NCBI GenBank assembly: GCA_963969345.1
Contig: OZ017767.1
Coordinates: forward strand, 10,794,471 to 10,858,470
Direction of reading: 5' to 3'
Length of the DNA stretch: 64,000 nt
DNA from: Turbatrix aceti
Lineage: Eukaryota > Nematoda > Chromadorea > Rhabditida > Panagrolaimidae
Part shown: positions 32,446 through 44,530 of the stretch, one piece after another
How positions within the stretch are numbered: position 1 is the first letter of the stretch
Layout of the letters: each line of letters begins with the position of its first letter
Program-made: the position numbers and the translations under genes
Notes under the pieces: model-generated
What the model was told of the DNA's origin: nothing
What the model saw: only the letters and a program-made list of their open reading frames with translations
The model's database searches: none

Positions 32446-35400
32446 ATACATCAAAAGACAAAAACTAATTTTGTAAAATCACGCTTAAATTCAAATTATC
32501 GTGGTGAGACCACCCAAACGCTAAAAACTGGTCTCAAAACGATAATTTAGATTCGATCGTAAAAGTACTTACATTCCCATTTTTTAGTCCTCTTTGAGAT
32601 AAATTTTTTTCCTGACTACCGAAAATGACTGCCCAGGAGTGGCTTATAGTTCTCCCAGGCGTATAGCATCAATTCTTGTGTCAACACAGAATTCATCCAC
32701 GCTGACGACTCCGAAGGGCACTGGCATCCCGTAGAGTATGCTCGTAGTAGTATGCCAAATGACTAGTGTACTATCTATCTGCATACAACGACTTGAGCAT
32801 GTGCATACTATGTCATCATTGTCAAGGACAAGGAAATACTTGAGCCAAGCAAGTCCTTGAAATTAGTTCGTTCTATCGTTACTTACTATGTTAGTTTGGG
32901 GGGCCCAGTCTGATGACTAATATGCATTGTCAGACAGACGGATTGCCAGAGGGCAAACAGAGGCTGAGGCGGAAGCTGAGGCTTACTTTTCTTTTGTTTC
33001 ATTTGCGGTTTTTTTCCGTGGAAGAAAGTTCAACTGGATGAATTTTGAAAAGTCACAGGATTATTTAGGATTGCTATGGGATTTTGTTGGTCCAAAGTAG
33101 AAAAAAAATATGTTAAATTCAAAAACCATTTTTTTTTATTTTTTAAATTTTGTTAAATCGCCAAAAATTTGGTAAAAAAATATCTAAAAATTTAAAAATT
33201 TTCCACTTGGGACCATAAAAGATCGTTTGGTTGCGACAATAATCTAAAAAATATAAAAAATTTTTACAATTTTTAAAGTTTATACTGAAATTATCGGGAC
33301 GAAATCAAATTAGAACAAAAGTCGATACTCTGTCTCGCAACGAGGAACAAAATTTCCCGTCAAAATACAAAGTTACAGTAAAAAAAATCAAAAAAAAGTT
33401 GTTGTTTTTTTCTAATAAAAATTTTTAAAGCAGATTTAAAAATGACTGGAATACGGTAAGAAATTCTACGACAAAAAAATATCAAAATGCAAATTTTTTT
33501 CGTTAGAAAAAAAAGTAGCATATTGTTTTTTTAAATTATATTGGTCTAGTTTAGCAAATCACGCTCTGACGACGACAAAGTCGCTCAAACTGTTGCACTA
33601 TTGGGTCAATTAAAGCCAAAATACATAGTTGTCAGAAATCACTCAACCAAAAGCAAAAAGAGAAAAAAAACGTGCGTTTTGGACACCAAAGTTTGACTTT
33701 ACGCTTCTTTTTTCCTCCCCCTCAAAAAAAGAGAGGCGTTAGTGAGGAAAAAAAGGTTATGTGGAAAATTATTCATTCTGGCACATGCTTCAAGTAATTC
33801 TTACTCCTAGACTTCTCAAAATCAGTAAAAGTGAGTTCCGGGAATTATAGATGCAAGAATAAGAGTTGTGGTTCGAAAACTGGTTTTGGGAGAGGGTTTA
33901 GGCTAAATGACCCCGATTTGCACTACTCAGGCAAATGCCCCAACACTTTGGCTCTGTTGATAACCCTAACGTCATTAGAAAAAAAAAGTAGATTAAGGCT
34001 TATTTTCAACAAAAAAAATGGAAGTTCAGGCAGGGGGTATAGGGAAGTGCCGGCGGCTAAGTGCTCTTGCAAATGAGTGTAATAAAAAAAAAGAGAGAGA
34101 AAAGATAGAAGATAAAAAAGAAGAAAAGAGACTGGTGTGAGAACAATATTGTTAATCAGCGCGCCGTTGCTCATTTCACAATCCATCTTGGCACTTGGAT
34201 AACCGGGCTGTGACGACATGGCACCGAGAGTCTGGAAAAAAGAGGGGGGGGGTGATATCGCCTATTCGTCATTCATTTGGAACGAACAAACGAACGTGAT
34301 AAAAACTAAACATAACTATAATTCTTGTAAAAATGGAAAAAAAGAAGAACATGATGTTTGAATGAAAAAAAATGTTTCATTAAAACACAGTTTTTTTTAA
34401 TTTGCAGTGTTACTATTTTGACTACAGCTACAGTAATCCGTCCATTTTACGGCGCAAAATAAAAAAATGTTACAAACTGACTTTAGAAAAAAACGATATG
34501 GATAAAAAATTTAAATTTAAATTTTGACACAAAACATGACAAAAATTTGTCACAAAGAAAATTCGAAAATTTGGGGTTCGAGATTTGGTAAAAATTATAA
34601 AAAAAATTATTATTTTCTAATTATTTGTTCACGAACACGGTAATTAATGTTTGCGTTTGTTTTGGAACAAAAAACCAAATTCGATATTATAATAGAATTC
34701 CGCCCCATAATAAAATTCATAGCACCTTATCCCCCCCCCCAAAAAAAACAGCCATTCAATTCAGCCTTTGGTATACAGTATATATACCAACTTTTTGACA
34801 TCAGGAACCAAAATCATATTAATTTTATTTCCCTGCTTTTTGCTCACCAAATGACAAATCAACATGAAAGAAAAACAAAATTGGATAAAAAAGGGACCAA
34901 ATAAAGTTAGAAATTTATGAAAAATGACCCATAAAATTCATGAATGGGATAATAATATAGTTAAGCGCGTTACCGCTTGCACGGAACCATTCATTCTGCA
35001 GAAAAAACGGAATAATAAAACAAAGACATATTTAATTTATAAAAAATGGTCGTTCGTGACACTTGTAAACTTTTCTTATTCTACAACCTCTCATACTTGA
35101 ATTTTAATTTTTAAGGCTGACTGCCAAGGGTTCAAGAAGGTTGGATCTGTTGGGGAAAACAAGCTGTATAAACGTAAAAAAATTCGAGAAATAAAAAAAT
35201 ACGATAAAAAAATTTGAGAAAAAAAATTTAAAAAATAGAAATGCGCACGCTTTTAAGGTAAAGCTTTCGTCGTGAGACCACAATACCTGGTCTCAAACGG
35301 AAACAATAAATTTTCCGCTCGAGACAGTGTTTTTTTGGCAAAAAGTATGTTTTTTTACTTTCTTTTCATTTTTGGTTATCTTCTGTAATTTTTTTTAAAC

Positions 35401-37284
35401 GAAAATTTTTTAACGTCCAGGGAATGAAAAATAATTAGGAACACAAAAACACAACTACATACTCCTCCCTCGCTTGCTCGTTTGCAAGATGAACTCACGT
35501 TTTTTTTCAATTTTAAAAACACAGACTGGTCTTTAATGCAAGCGTAAATTTTTTGTTCAACTGCACACTCAATTTTCAGGAGAAAAAAAACAAGACACAA
35601 AATGAAAAAAAATTAAGCGTTCTCTTTTTTTGATTGACAGAATTGAATGCCACGGCATTGTTGCATGTTGCCATTTCCGTCGACAGATGACGACAACCCC
35701 GGACCGATGACGGAGTGTTGCAGTGGAGCGCATCGTGATTCGACCCACTCAAAAAAAATTATTTGTGCTTTTGTTGCTTTTGTAGCGACCGTTTATGGCG
35801 CATAGACGGTCGCTACAAAAGGTGGTCGTTGGTTGTCGTTGAACTTTCAGAGAGTCAAAAAAAAGACTGTACTGTGCTTTGAGTCTTGGGAGTTTATTTA
35901 CGGAGTTTTACACTTCATTGCCCTGTTTAAGACTTTTTAGGAAATAAAGATCATAAAAAACGGCTGTCAGGAAAAGAATAAAAATATACGTCTGTGATGA
36001 TGAAAATGTTTTTTGATCTTACAAAGGCTTTTTGAGGTGATTCAAGATGAAAATAATTTCATAGGGGTATAAACAAAATATTTTAAAATAAAAAAAACAG
36101 GTGATTTCCATCGAAAAGGGGTTTAAAAAAACCTAATTTGTCGAAATAGTAAATAATTCTATTTTAGTATTTTTGGTAGAACTTTGCTTTTTTTAATTTT
36201 TTTGGATTCTTTATCAAAAACCCTTCGAATTATACAGGAAAGACTATTGGAACGTCAAAATAAAAAAAATACTCTGTCAAACAAAAAATTTAATTTTTAA
36301 TGACGAAAAAGTTTTTTGAAATTTGAAATTTGAAACTGATATAGCGTCAAATTAAGCAAAATCAACCCAGAACACAAATAACTTTTTTTGGGAGAAAAGA
36401 GTGAAAATGAAAACCAAAACCCAACCCATGACCGAATTGAATTGCAATTATCGTAATCCGATGACCAGTAATCATTGGGAAAAAGAGATTTTCTTACATC
36501 CTGTCTACTCGATCACGAGTCCGAGACGGAAGGAGTCTAAAAGGGCGAATTTCGTGTCAATGGCAACGCTGAAAATAAATAGAAAGCGACAAAAACAAAC
36601 TTTTTCTTTCCACAAATTTTTTTTTGGGCGATGCATTATGTTTTTGGTCTTTTTAAAGAGCAGACTGGTGGGTGTCGGATGACGACCATAAAAAATGAAA
36701 TTGGGTACTCCGGAAGACAAAAAATGGTATACAAAATTTTTGAATGAAAGTTTCAGAAAAAAAAATACAGTAATTTTTTCCAATTTCAATTTTTGAAGTG
36801 AAATTAAACACCAAAATCAAAGCTTTTTTGGAGAGAGGAAGTGATTTTTTTCGTGGGCAAACAAAAATGCACGAACGCAGAATAATAAAAATATTTGTAA
36901 TAAATACATATTATGTATATGTGTCCCACACGCATAACACAATTATGCAAAAGAGACAAGGAACAAAATTAGATGCTACTTGTGATATTTTTTATGAATT
37001 TTTATCCTAATGAGCTTCCATGAAAAAAAAGTTAGACTCTGTGATTTGGCGAAGTTTTTTACAATTGTTTGCACGTCATGAATCAAAAACTACTGCAACT
37101 ATGGAACCAAAAACATCTTTTTTTATGCAAAGTCAGTGAAAAAAAATTTAAAAACCGAACAATTCTAATACTGCAAAAAAATGAAAAAATAGGAATTTTT
37201 TGCAGAAGTTCACACTACTAATGTAAGAATTGTGATGAAAATGGCGAAGAGCACGCTATCGATAACAATAATAAAGAAATATTG
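32446..37284. other. Gene-free AT-rich region
   Basis: About 4.8 kb rich in A/T homopolymers. The short frames (such as 33831-34076, 34647-34904, 36401-36682) show no domain, signal peptide or exon-like borders. Small inverted motifs around GTGAGACCA...TGGTCTCA occur near 32500-32550 and 35270-35300. A strong hairpin lies at 35778-35820. No coding gene is supported. Confidence 0.5.
35778..35820. repeat. Perfect 15-bp hairpin
   Basis: TTTTGTAGCGACCGT pairs perfectly with ACGGTCGCTACAAAA across a 13-base loop. It could be a tiny inverted-repeat element or a hairpin RNA. Nothing in the sequence decides between these. Confidence 0.6.
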
Positions 37285-37611
37285 TCAGGTGATACATATT
37301 TTGTAGGTAAACCCCATAAATAATACAATCCATACAAATAAAAAATAAACAATATAAAAAACTAGCTTGGAGAATTTAAAACAATTGTGCCGGTGGATGT
37401 CTATGATAACAATAGCGTCACATCTTCCTTTTTACTATGATTTTTATTATCACCAATAACAAAAAAATGTAAAAAAATATTTTTCCTTACGATAAAAAAA
37501 TCGTATTATATTTAGAGATTTGTGAGCGTTGAGTTACAAAATTTCTGACAATAAGTTATCGACTACGTCAGTTCCCCCTCTTGTGAGAATTTTACAAATA
37601 ATTTATCATAT
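37285..37611 (+). repeat. Left copy of a ~330-bp direct repeat flanking a TIR element
   Basis: It starts TCAGGTGATACATATTTTG and ends TTTACAAATAATTTATCATAT. It is near identical to 40508-40839, with a few substitutions and small indels. It directly abuts the inverted terminus of the intervening element. Confidence 0.85.
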
Positions 37612-37960
37612 AAGACGAGGACAATAAAAATTTTTTTTGTCATGCTATTTTTTTGCCTTTTTTTTAGAATTTACTTCTTGAAGAAGTAAACTGACTGCAA
37701 AAACCAAATTTCTTCAAGTAGGAAATAAAACACCCCGTGTTTTTTCATTTTTCATAATTTTTACAAAATGACGTCTCAACAGTTGTCTTGGACGCAAAAA
37801 GATGCACAATCGCAGTTTTTGATATCAGTCGATTTTGCAGATGTAAACTTAGTGATTTTTATGAATGTGGTGCCATGCTGAGTGTCTCTCGCTTTTTTTA
37901 CAATTTATTTCAATATCAGACGTATTTTTCACAAAAACGAAACAAAGATGGAGAGGGAGA

Positions 37961-38076
37961 CGCTACTCACGATGTCGCGAGTAGATGCTGCGCGCATAAA
38001 AGAGAGAGAGGGACACGCTACTCACGATGTCGCGAGTAGCTGCTGCGCGCATAAAAGAGAGAGAGGGACACGCTAC
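37961..38076. repeat. 55-bp minisatellite, left array
   Basis: The units start at 37961, 38016 and 38071 (CGCTACTCACGATGTCGCGA...), an exact 55-bp period. Each unit holds the near-perfect palindrome CTACTCACGATGTCGCGAGT(AG), then GCTGCGCGCATAAAAGAGAG. The inverted array is at 40030-40190. Confidence 0.85.
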
Positions 38077-39276
38077 CGGCGTGGTTCTGAGTGATCCGAC
38101 TCAGGAAAATGAGCGAGCGGCGGCCGACCAGGGGGGGGAGAAAGCGAGGGGCGCGCGGAAAACGGACGAACGCCGATGCAACCGACGCACGCGAAAAAAG
38201 CATAGGGTCCCCCCTGTTGAATTTTTTTGAAAGAAAATGACACAAATATAATGATTAAAAAAGTTCATTTTTCATAAAGGAGCAAGAAACAACTTTAAAA
38301 AAAACTCACTGACTAAAAAACTACATTGCAAATAAAACAAAGATTTATAATTGCTACCGAAAAAAAATAGTGTTCATAAATTTTTCAGATACTTACCTTG
38401 TGTCCGCATTATAGCGATTATTCTCCTGAACCTTACTTGTAATTTAAAAAAATCAAATAACACAAGGATTATATTTAATTTTAACAAATAATTTTTCAAA
38501 AAAGTACAAATTTTGTCCTCCATAAAACTGCGTTGCAAACAAAACAAAGATTTATAATTGCTACTGATCGTGCACACATTTTCCCGGTAAAAAAACAGCA
38601 TAGGCTTAATTTAAATACGATTTTGTTGTAAATTTTTGTACATATATTATATGTAAAAATAAATTTGGTAATGTTACTATTTTAATCAAAAAATTTTTTT
38701 AAATTGACAATTATGATAAAATATTACATTTGGTAAATGCAGGAATTTGATAAATATTAGTATAATACATTTGGTAATTGCAGAAATTAATGCCGCGAGT
38801 TGGCTGTATCGGTCCCGCGCTTTCTGCCGCAAGGGTTTTCACACCTTGCGCCGGCCTTCCGCGCAAGGCGCCGTGCAATTATCACAATTATTATTATGGA
38901 AATTATTATAATTATTATTAAACTAAATTAGACCAAAAAAGTAAAAAATCCTAATTAAACGTCTGATGTTTTTTTTTCGGAACAAACTCCCGCTACCGCG
39001 CGGAACAGCGATTTTTGTATGCTTTTTGTATCGCTTTTTCAAACCAAAAATAAAAAACTGATCATAAATAATAATAAAAAATTTAACAAAAATAACAAAA
39101 TTGTTCAAGTAAAATTCCATAGGGGGGACCCTGTGAATTATTCTGCTGCGATACGCACACTTTTTTGCTGCATAGTCACACATGAACGCACCCCTCTCTC
39201 TCCCCCCCCTTCCCCCCCCCCTGGTCGGCCGCCGCTCGCTCATTTTCCTGAGTCGGGTCGCTCAGAACCGCCTTCA

Positions 39277-40074
39277 CACGCTACTCACGATGTCGCGAGT
39301 AGCTGCTGCGCGCATAAAAGAGAGAAAAGAGAGAGCGCGCAGATCGGTGGTTCTTCGTTGATAGATTCTGATGGATTCTGGTCGTCGCTGTGCCGCGATG
39401 AATTTTCCGTTGGCATTTCATAGACACTGCAAAAGCATCTTCGTAAAACCACAATTTAGAAATGGTGCGCTCAAAACAATTCTTACCGTGAGTGATAACG
39501 GGTCGCCTGTGCAAGCATCAGCTGGTATCACTGCTGGTGGCACTGGCCGTGGAAATCATTGAGGCGATGAGAACAGAGAAACAGCAACGGAAATCGATGC
39601 AACAACGTTGACAATCGATTGTTCACAAATAGCAAGTGAGGAACGTTCGCGATCTGTTCAAGAAAATGTGCGCACGCGCTGTTTGAACGTGTTGTTCTGA
39701 CGTTCAAAAAACGGAACGCGATCGTTCCTCAATCGATTGTCAACGTTGTTGCATCGATTTCCGTTGCCGTTTCTCTGTTCTCATCGCCTCAATGATTTCC
39801 ACGGCCAGTGCCACCAGCAGTGATACCAGCTGATGTTTGCACAGGCGACCCGTTATCACTCACGGTAAGAATTGTTTTGAGCGCACCATTTCTAAATTGT
39901 GGTTTTACGAAGATGCTTTTGCAGTGTCTATGAAATGCCAACGGAAAATTCATCGCGGCACAGCGACGACCAGAATCCATCAGAATCTATCAACGAAGAA
40001 CCACCGATCTGCGCGCTCTCTCTTTTCTCTCTTTTATGCGCGCAGCAGCTACTCGCGACATCGTGAGTAGCGTG
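39277..40074. repeat. Giant palindrome, 344-bp arms, about 99% identical
   Basis: Bases 39277-39620 and 39731-40074 are inverted copies with only about two or three mismatches, around a 110-bp spacer. The identical 63- and 77-codon frames on opposite strands are mirror images created by the palindrome. The arms contain the junction CTACTCACGATGTCGCGAG units at their outer ends. The transcript would fold into a very long hairpin. Confidence 0.9.
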
Positions 40075-40190
40075 TCCCTCTCTCTCTTTTATGCGCGCAG
40101 CAGCTACTCGCGACGTCGGGAGTAGCTTGTCCCTCTCTCTCTTTTATGCGCGCAGCAGCTACTCGCGACATCGTGAGTAGCGGCTCCCTC
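40030..40190. repeat. 55-bp minisatellite, right array (inverted)
   Basis: Three units with ACTCGCGACATCGTGAGTAG at 40051, 40106 (variant CGACGTCGGGAG) and 40161, period 55 bp. They are the reverse complement of the left array. Confidence 0.85.
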
Positions 40191-40507
40191 TCTCTTGCGT
40201 GCACATCTTTGTTTTGTTTTGATTTTAACAAGAAATGACATAAATTATGAATAGTGCTTCTGTTCAACTCAAAGTAGAAGTAAACTACTCGATTTCGACA
40301 AAAATGAAAAAAAATGGTTCTGAACGTGAATTTCAACTTGGCGTTTTCAGAGAATCCAACAAATCGTAATTTTAGCTTCTTTTGTTTTAGCTCAGACGCT
40401 TTCTACAATAAAAACGTAAAAACATGAAAATGATGATGTCACAAATTTGCTTTCAAAAAATGGGGAAAAATAAGCATGACAAAAAAAATTTTTATTGTCC
40501 TCGTCTT

Positions 40508-40839
40508 TCAGGTGATACATATTTTGTAGGTAAACCCCATAAATAATACAATCCATACAAATAAAAAATAAACAATATAAAAAACTAGCTTGGAGAATTT
40601 AAAACAATTGTGCCGGTGGATGTCTATGATAACAATAGCGTCACATCTTCCTTTTTACTATGATTTTTATTATCACCAATAACAAAAAAATGTAAAAAAA
40701 TATTTTTCCTTACGATAAAAAAATCGTATTCTTTTTAGAGATTTGTGAGCATTGAGTTACAAAATTTCTGACAAAAAGTTATCGACTACGTCAGTTCCCC
40801 CCCCACTCCTGTGAGAATTTTACAAATAATTTATCATAT
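40508..40839 (+). repeat. Right copy of the ~330-bp direct repeat
   Basis: Near-identical direct repeat of 37285-37611. It begins at the exact end of the inverted terminus. Differences include CGTATTCTTTTTAG versus CGTATTATATTTAG and an extra C-run. Confidence 0.85.
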
Positions 40840-41589
40840 TTTTTTCCAAATTCCAAAAAAACATTATTCTTATTCTGTTCGATGCAAAATGTAAAACTGA
40901 AATACATGTTTTTTGTCTCAACTTGTTTTCAAAAACAATTCAGAGCAACTATACAATACAATTTTTCAAATTCCAGTTAACCCCAACCCACCGATGACAC
41001 CTACAACAACGAAGCATGTTGTTTTTGCCGACCCGAACGCTGGATAGTTGTCTGCTCCCCAAAATTAGCCCAACAAACATTTGCAAAAAAGTTGAGAATC
41101 TAATTCCATCTAATTCCCAATTTTGGTGCAGCCAAAAAAATTAAAACATGTGCATTAGACGGCAATCTGTAAAAAAGGCTCTAGTTCATTTTAAACCCTC
41201 TTAAGTAAGTGGTAGCGCTTGGTGAAAGGAGGGATGAGTTTGTCAGTTGGCGACAAAGACGACAGCGAAGAACGGTAAACATTTCTTACCCATCGATACT
41301 TGCCCTTAGGGAATCAAGACACAAAAAAGAAAATAAGTAAGCGTAGTGTTAGTGTTAGGCACACGCTCAAGGAGGCCGCTTATGCTCATGAGTAAGCGAT
41401 TGAATTAAATGAACTTTTTTATAGTTATGAAACATTTCTTGAAAAACGGAAAGGAAAATGAACAAAAAAAAAAAATTCGCAAACGTCGGAAATTCAAGTA
41501 TACGTGAGGTCACAAAAAAGTACAAAAAAATTTACGTCGGAGAAATATTAGAATAAAATATTTCTCCAACGTAAATTTAAAAAAAATGT
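40840..41589. other. Gene-free stretch
   Basis: No supported gene. It includes a small inverted pair (AATTTACGTCGGAGAAATAT / ATATTTCTCCAACGTAAATT) at about 41530-41580, probably a tiny foldback element. Confidence 0.4.
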
Positions 41590-41945
41590 GCTTTTTGGCA
41601 AAATCGATTTGGCAATTTAACTTTGAGGTTTTTTATTTTTGTGCACAGATCGAATAGCCGCGGCTGCCTGGGCTCGGACTGCAGTCAAGACGACTAATTT
41701 TTACGATCTCCTGCGCGCAGTCGGCAATTGCCGAAAATGGTATGCTCTTGTTTTTGAATTATGTTAGCGCAGAGTGCCGCATCCTTTGAGAATACGAGCG
41801 CTTCAATGTGCCCTTCCGGGCGTCATTCACACCTGCCGCAGTCACTTTGAACCCTATCGCTGGGAACCTGGTCTCCGCAGCGTCTGCGCGATAATTGAAT
41901 ACGGCTCTGACCTAATTGTTGCTGTATTGTCCCCTCCTCTTTTGT
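41590..41945. repeat. Repeat of the GCCGTGCTTCGCGCAG family
   Basis: It contains ATCGAATAGCCGCGGCTG, GGCAATTGCCG and GCGCAGAGTGCCGCATCCTT, shared with 1425-1700 (inverted), 16900-17150 (inverted) and 52215-52480. The frames inside are non-coding. Confidence 0.65.
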
Positions 41946-42137
41946 GTTCAATATAAGGACGACACGCAGTTGTTGTGATTGTATATGTAATGTAATTTTT
42001 ACTCCTTGAATCACCGAGCGAGTGGTCAAAGCGAGGTTTACGAGCGCGCTCCTTGATTCTAAACACTAAAAAAAACAATTTCAGTTTTTTTGAGCGTTCG
42101 TTGAATTTTTCTTTTATCTTCGATATCAAAAAATCAG

Positions 42138-42299
42138 TCATGTCATTTTTATTTTTGGCGTCGATGCCTTGGCGGTGTCGTTTGGCGTCGATGCCTTGGC
42201 GGCGGCGTTTGGCTTCAAGGCACTTCCTTTTTTTGGCTTATTTTTGGCCATTGCGGGCATTGCGAGGAGGACGAAAAAGGTGATAAGGACGAATTTCAT
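42138..42299 (-). pseudogene. Small secreted protein, family b (pair 2), truncated
   Basis: The signal peptide MKFVLITFFVLLAMPAMA and the Lys/Ala-rich start match the family b genes of pairs 1 and 3. After residue about 49 the frame runs directly into the downstream flank (AAAAATGACATGACTG...), so the C-terminal half is deleted. A 53-residue product remains possible but lacks the conserved ELFTRV part. Confidence 0.65.
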
Positions 42300-42529
42300 A
42301 GCTGATTGGTTGATTGCTTGTTGAATGATCAATTTGGCACTTTCCGAGGTGTTTATATGCACGATTTGTTGCAGGGCGTGGCTAACTTGTATCTATTCCA
42401 AATGGATCTTGCCTTCTTCGCTCCACCCCTTTGATTGAATACCAAATAAGAGCACGACGCAATTTCATGCCCTTAAAAGCGCCCAGCTTATCAAGAAATT
42501 CAATCAAAACTGAAATCGTTCGGAACAAA
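42300..42529. promoter_or_regulatory. Shared divergent promoter, secreted pair 2
   Basis: Same 230-bp arrangement as pair 1, with TATA-like GTGTTTATATGCAC for the minus-strand gene and CTTAAAAGCGC before the plus-strand gene. Confidence 0.45.
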
Positions 42530-42775
42530 ATGAAGTTTGTCCTCATCGTTGTCCTCGCTCTCGTCCTGGTAGTCTGCTCGGTTGATGCAAAAAATCGTAC
42601 GTCAGATGGTGCAAAAAAGACCGCCGACCTTCTAAGCGTATTCCAAAACGACCGTGCTAAAACTGATTTTGATATTCTCGAAAAATCCGTCGTCGCTGCC
42701 ACGCAATTTCTGAGCAAATCGAAACCATTTTACCTTCTGGATTTACAAAGACAAATTTTATGTAACTGTAAATGA
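42530..42775 (+). CDS. Small secreted protein, family a (pair 2)
   Basis: An 81-residue protein: signal peptide MKFVLIVVLALVLVVCSVDA, then KNRTSDGAKKTADLLSVFQN, the conserved core SVVAATQFLSKSKPFYLLD and a C-terminal CNCK. It is three residues longer at the mature N-terminus than pair 3 and more diverged there, while the core is conserved. This pattern suggests a functional constraint on the C-terminal part. The function is unknown. Confidence 0.65.
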   Translation: MKFVLIVVLALVLVVCSVDAKNRTSDGAKKTADLLSVFQNDRAKTDFDILEKSVVAATQFLSKSKPFYLLDLQRQILCNCK

Positions 42776-44269
42776 AATGTTTCTATGTTCCTCTGAATGA
42801 AATGCAATAAATACTTAGAAACTTCCCACTAACGAGGCCAATGTACATATCCGATATATCCAATATCATAAACGAACTCCGGGCTAACTTACATATGTTT
42901 GACCGTATTAACGACAAAAACAGAAGAGGTCGTCGTTGCTGCTTCAGAAGTTGTAAGCAAAATGGACCTTCTCCACCTGCTCGATCTGGAATAAATATGA
43001 CATGCCGAATTTTGTTTGCTTTAAAAAAAAGAAAAAAACGAATGCCGGTTTATGTTCCAAGAAAGAAACAGAAAAAAAAAAAAAGTTGTTCAGATAAAAC
43101 TTCATCGGACTTTCAAATTTTCATGACAGTTTTCTACGGTAATTGTTACCATTACTTTTTAGCGGTCTTACAACTGCGAATTTTATTTTAGATTTCTTAG
43201 TTGCTTTTTTTACGTTGTAAATTCATAATTTTTGTTTTCAGTGTGACAATATTTTTTGTTTATAAATAAATAAATAACAATCCTCGCAAACTTGAATTTT
43301 TTGTTCTGTTTTAATTGTGGTTGTCAGAAAAACCACAATTTTTATCTGAAAACTATCCTAAAAAAATTTGTTCGTACAAAAAATTTTTTTTCCATTACTT
43401 CAAAAAAAATTTTGTAAAATATTATAAAGACATGACCAACGGAACTTTTATTTAGAAAATATAAAATGAACTCAAGGTCCGTTCTATCTCGTTGCAACAC
43501 CTAAATATAAAAAATATTCAGAAACAAAAAATATTATAAAGTAAACAATTTTTCTCTCCAGTAAGAAAAAATGAAATTCAATCAAGTAAAAATTGAATTA
43601 ACAAAAAAAATAACAATAAAACTGTTCGTTTTTTTAGTGTTAAAAAATGCACAGTCAAACAACAACAAAAAATATCAAAAAGTTCAGTCAAAAATAAACA
43701 TCAGGGTAAGATTTAAAAACAAAAAATCATAGAATGTTATCATTTCTCAACGGTTCCAAGCGACACAATGAATAATGAATCATCTGGGAATTCTTGTGCC
43801 AAAAACAGTTCTGGTATGTGGATAAAAAAATCTCCTCTTGGTAAGCTATGACACACTTTTGCCCCCCCCCCTCGTTGTTCAGTCCGCTATCACGGTCTTT
43901 GGCACAACGATTAATATGTATATGTATCATTTTTTTGCGTTTAAGTGGGTGGATGCAAAAATAAATCAATGTTTTTTATAAACAAAATTTTTCTGTTCAA
44001 TTTCAAAATGGGCTTTTTTGGAAACAATTTTTAAATAAAAAGTGGCATGTTTTAAAAAAATGAAAATATTTTCAAATGGTTGTTTGACCGTAAATTTGTT
44101 TCATTTGTATAGTAAATAAATTCGTATGTAAATATTATGCCAGTGCGAGTTCGTTAGGAACTATGAGTTTTTTGTGATCATTGCATCTGACTTTTTTCAA
44201 TTCGGTTGATTGAATGAAAATACATACAATGATTTTCGTTACATAAAAAAAACTTTTTGATGCAATATT
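42776..44269. other. No gene seen
   Basis: The first 400 bp are the duplicated downstream flank of the secreted-protein gene, related to 14250-14700 (inverted) and 55680-56150. The rest is AT-rich and featureless apart from a C-run near 43860. Short frames show no domains. Confidence 0.45.
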
Positions 44270-44530
44270 TATGAAATATTTATGTTTTATAATTTTTTGA
44301 GCGTGGGATCAAATCAGCGATTTTTGAAAATTAATTTAATCATGGTCATGAATAAATTTGAGTGGTATGTTTCGTCAAACATGAGATTCGGAGCATTAAT
44401 TGAGAAACATTGAATTCCATTGACACATTGTCTGAATTTATTAAGAAAAAAATGGCAAAAAAATCATGGAAGCAGAATGAAAAATTTGTTCAAAAAAAAG
44501 AATGATTATTGGCTCAAACTTTTGACTGAA
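44270..44530. repeat. Dispersed repeat (GTGGGATCAAATCAGCGATT family)
   Basis: It matches 16560-16820, 12830-12920 and the inverse of 52490-52780. It contains AATCATGGTCATGAATAAAT and CATTGAATTCCATTGACAC. Confidence 0.65.

Larger units (their letters stand above)
37612..40507. mobile_element. 2.9-kb palindrome-rich element with inverted ends
   Basis: The ends are inverted copies of AAGACGAGGACAATAAAAAT..., extending about 35 bp. Behind each end is a unique spacer, then an array of 55-bp palindromic units, and in the right half a giant palindrome (39277-40074). A further inverted pair (about 38080-38220 versus 39115-39265, both with GAAAATGAGCGAGCGGCGGC or its complement) divides the middle. 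No transposase is recognised. The element is bounded by 330-bp direct repeats instead of a short target duplication. Confidence 0.6.

Noticed and set aside
39371..39980. Pairs of identical 63- and 77-codon frames
   Set aside because: They are mirror images generated by the palindrome, have no domain, and show no codon-position bias in the mismatches.
37961..40190. CRISPR-like repeated palindromes
   Set aside because: The repeats are contiguous 55-bp tandem units without unique spacers, in a eukaryotic context with introns; no cas genes.
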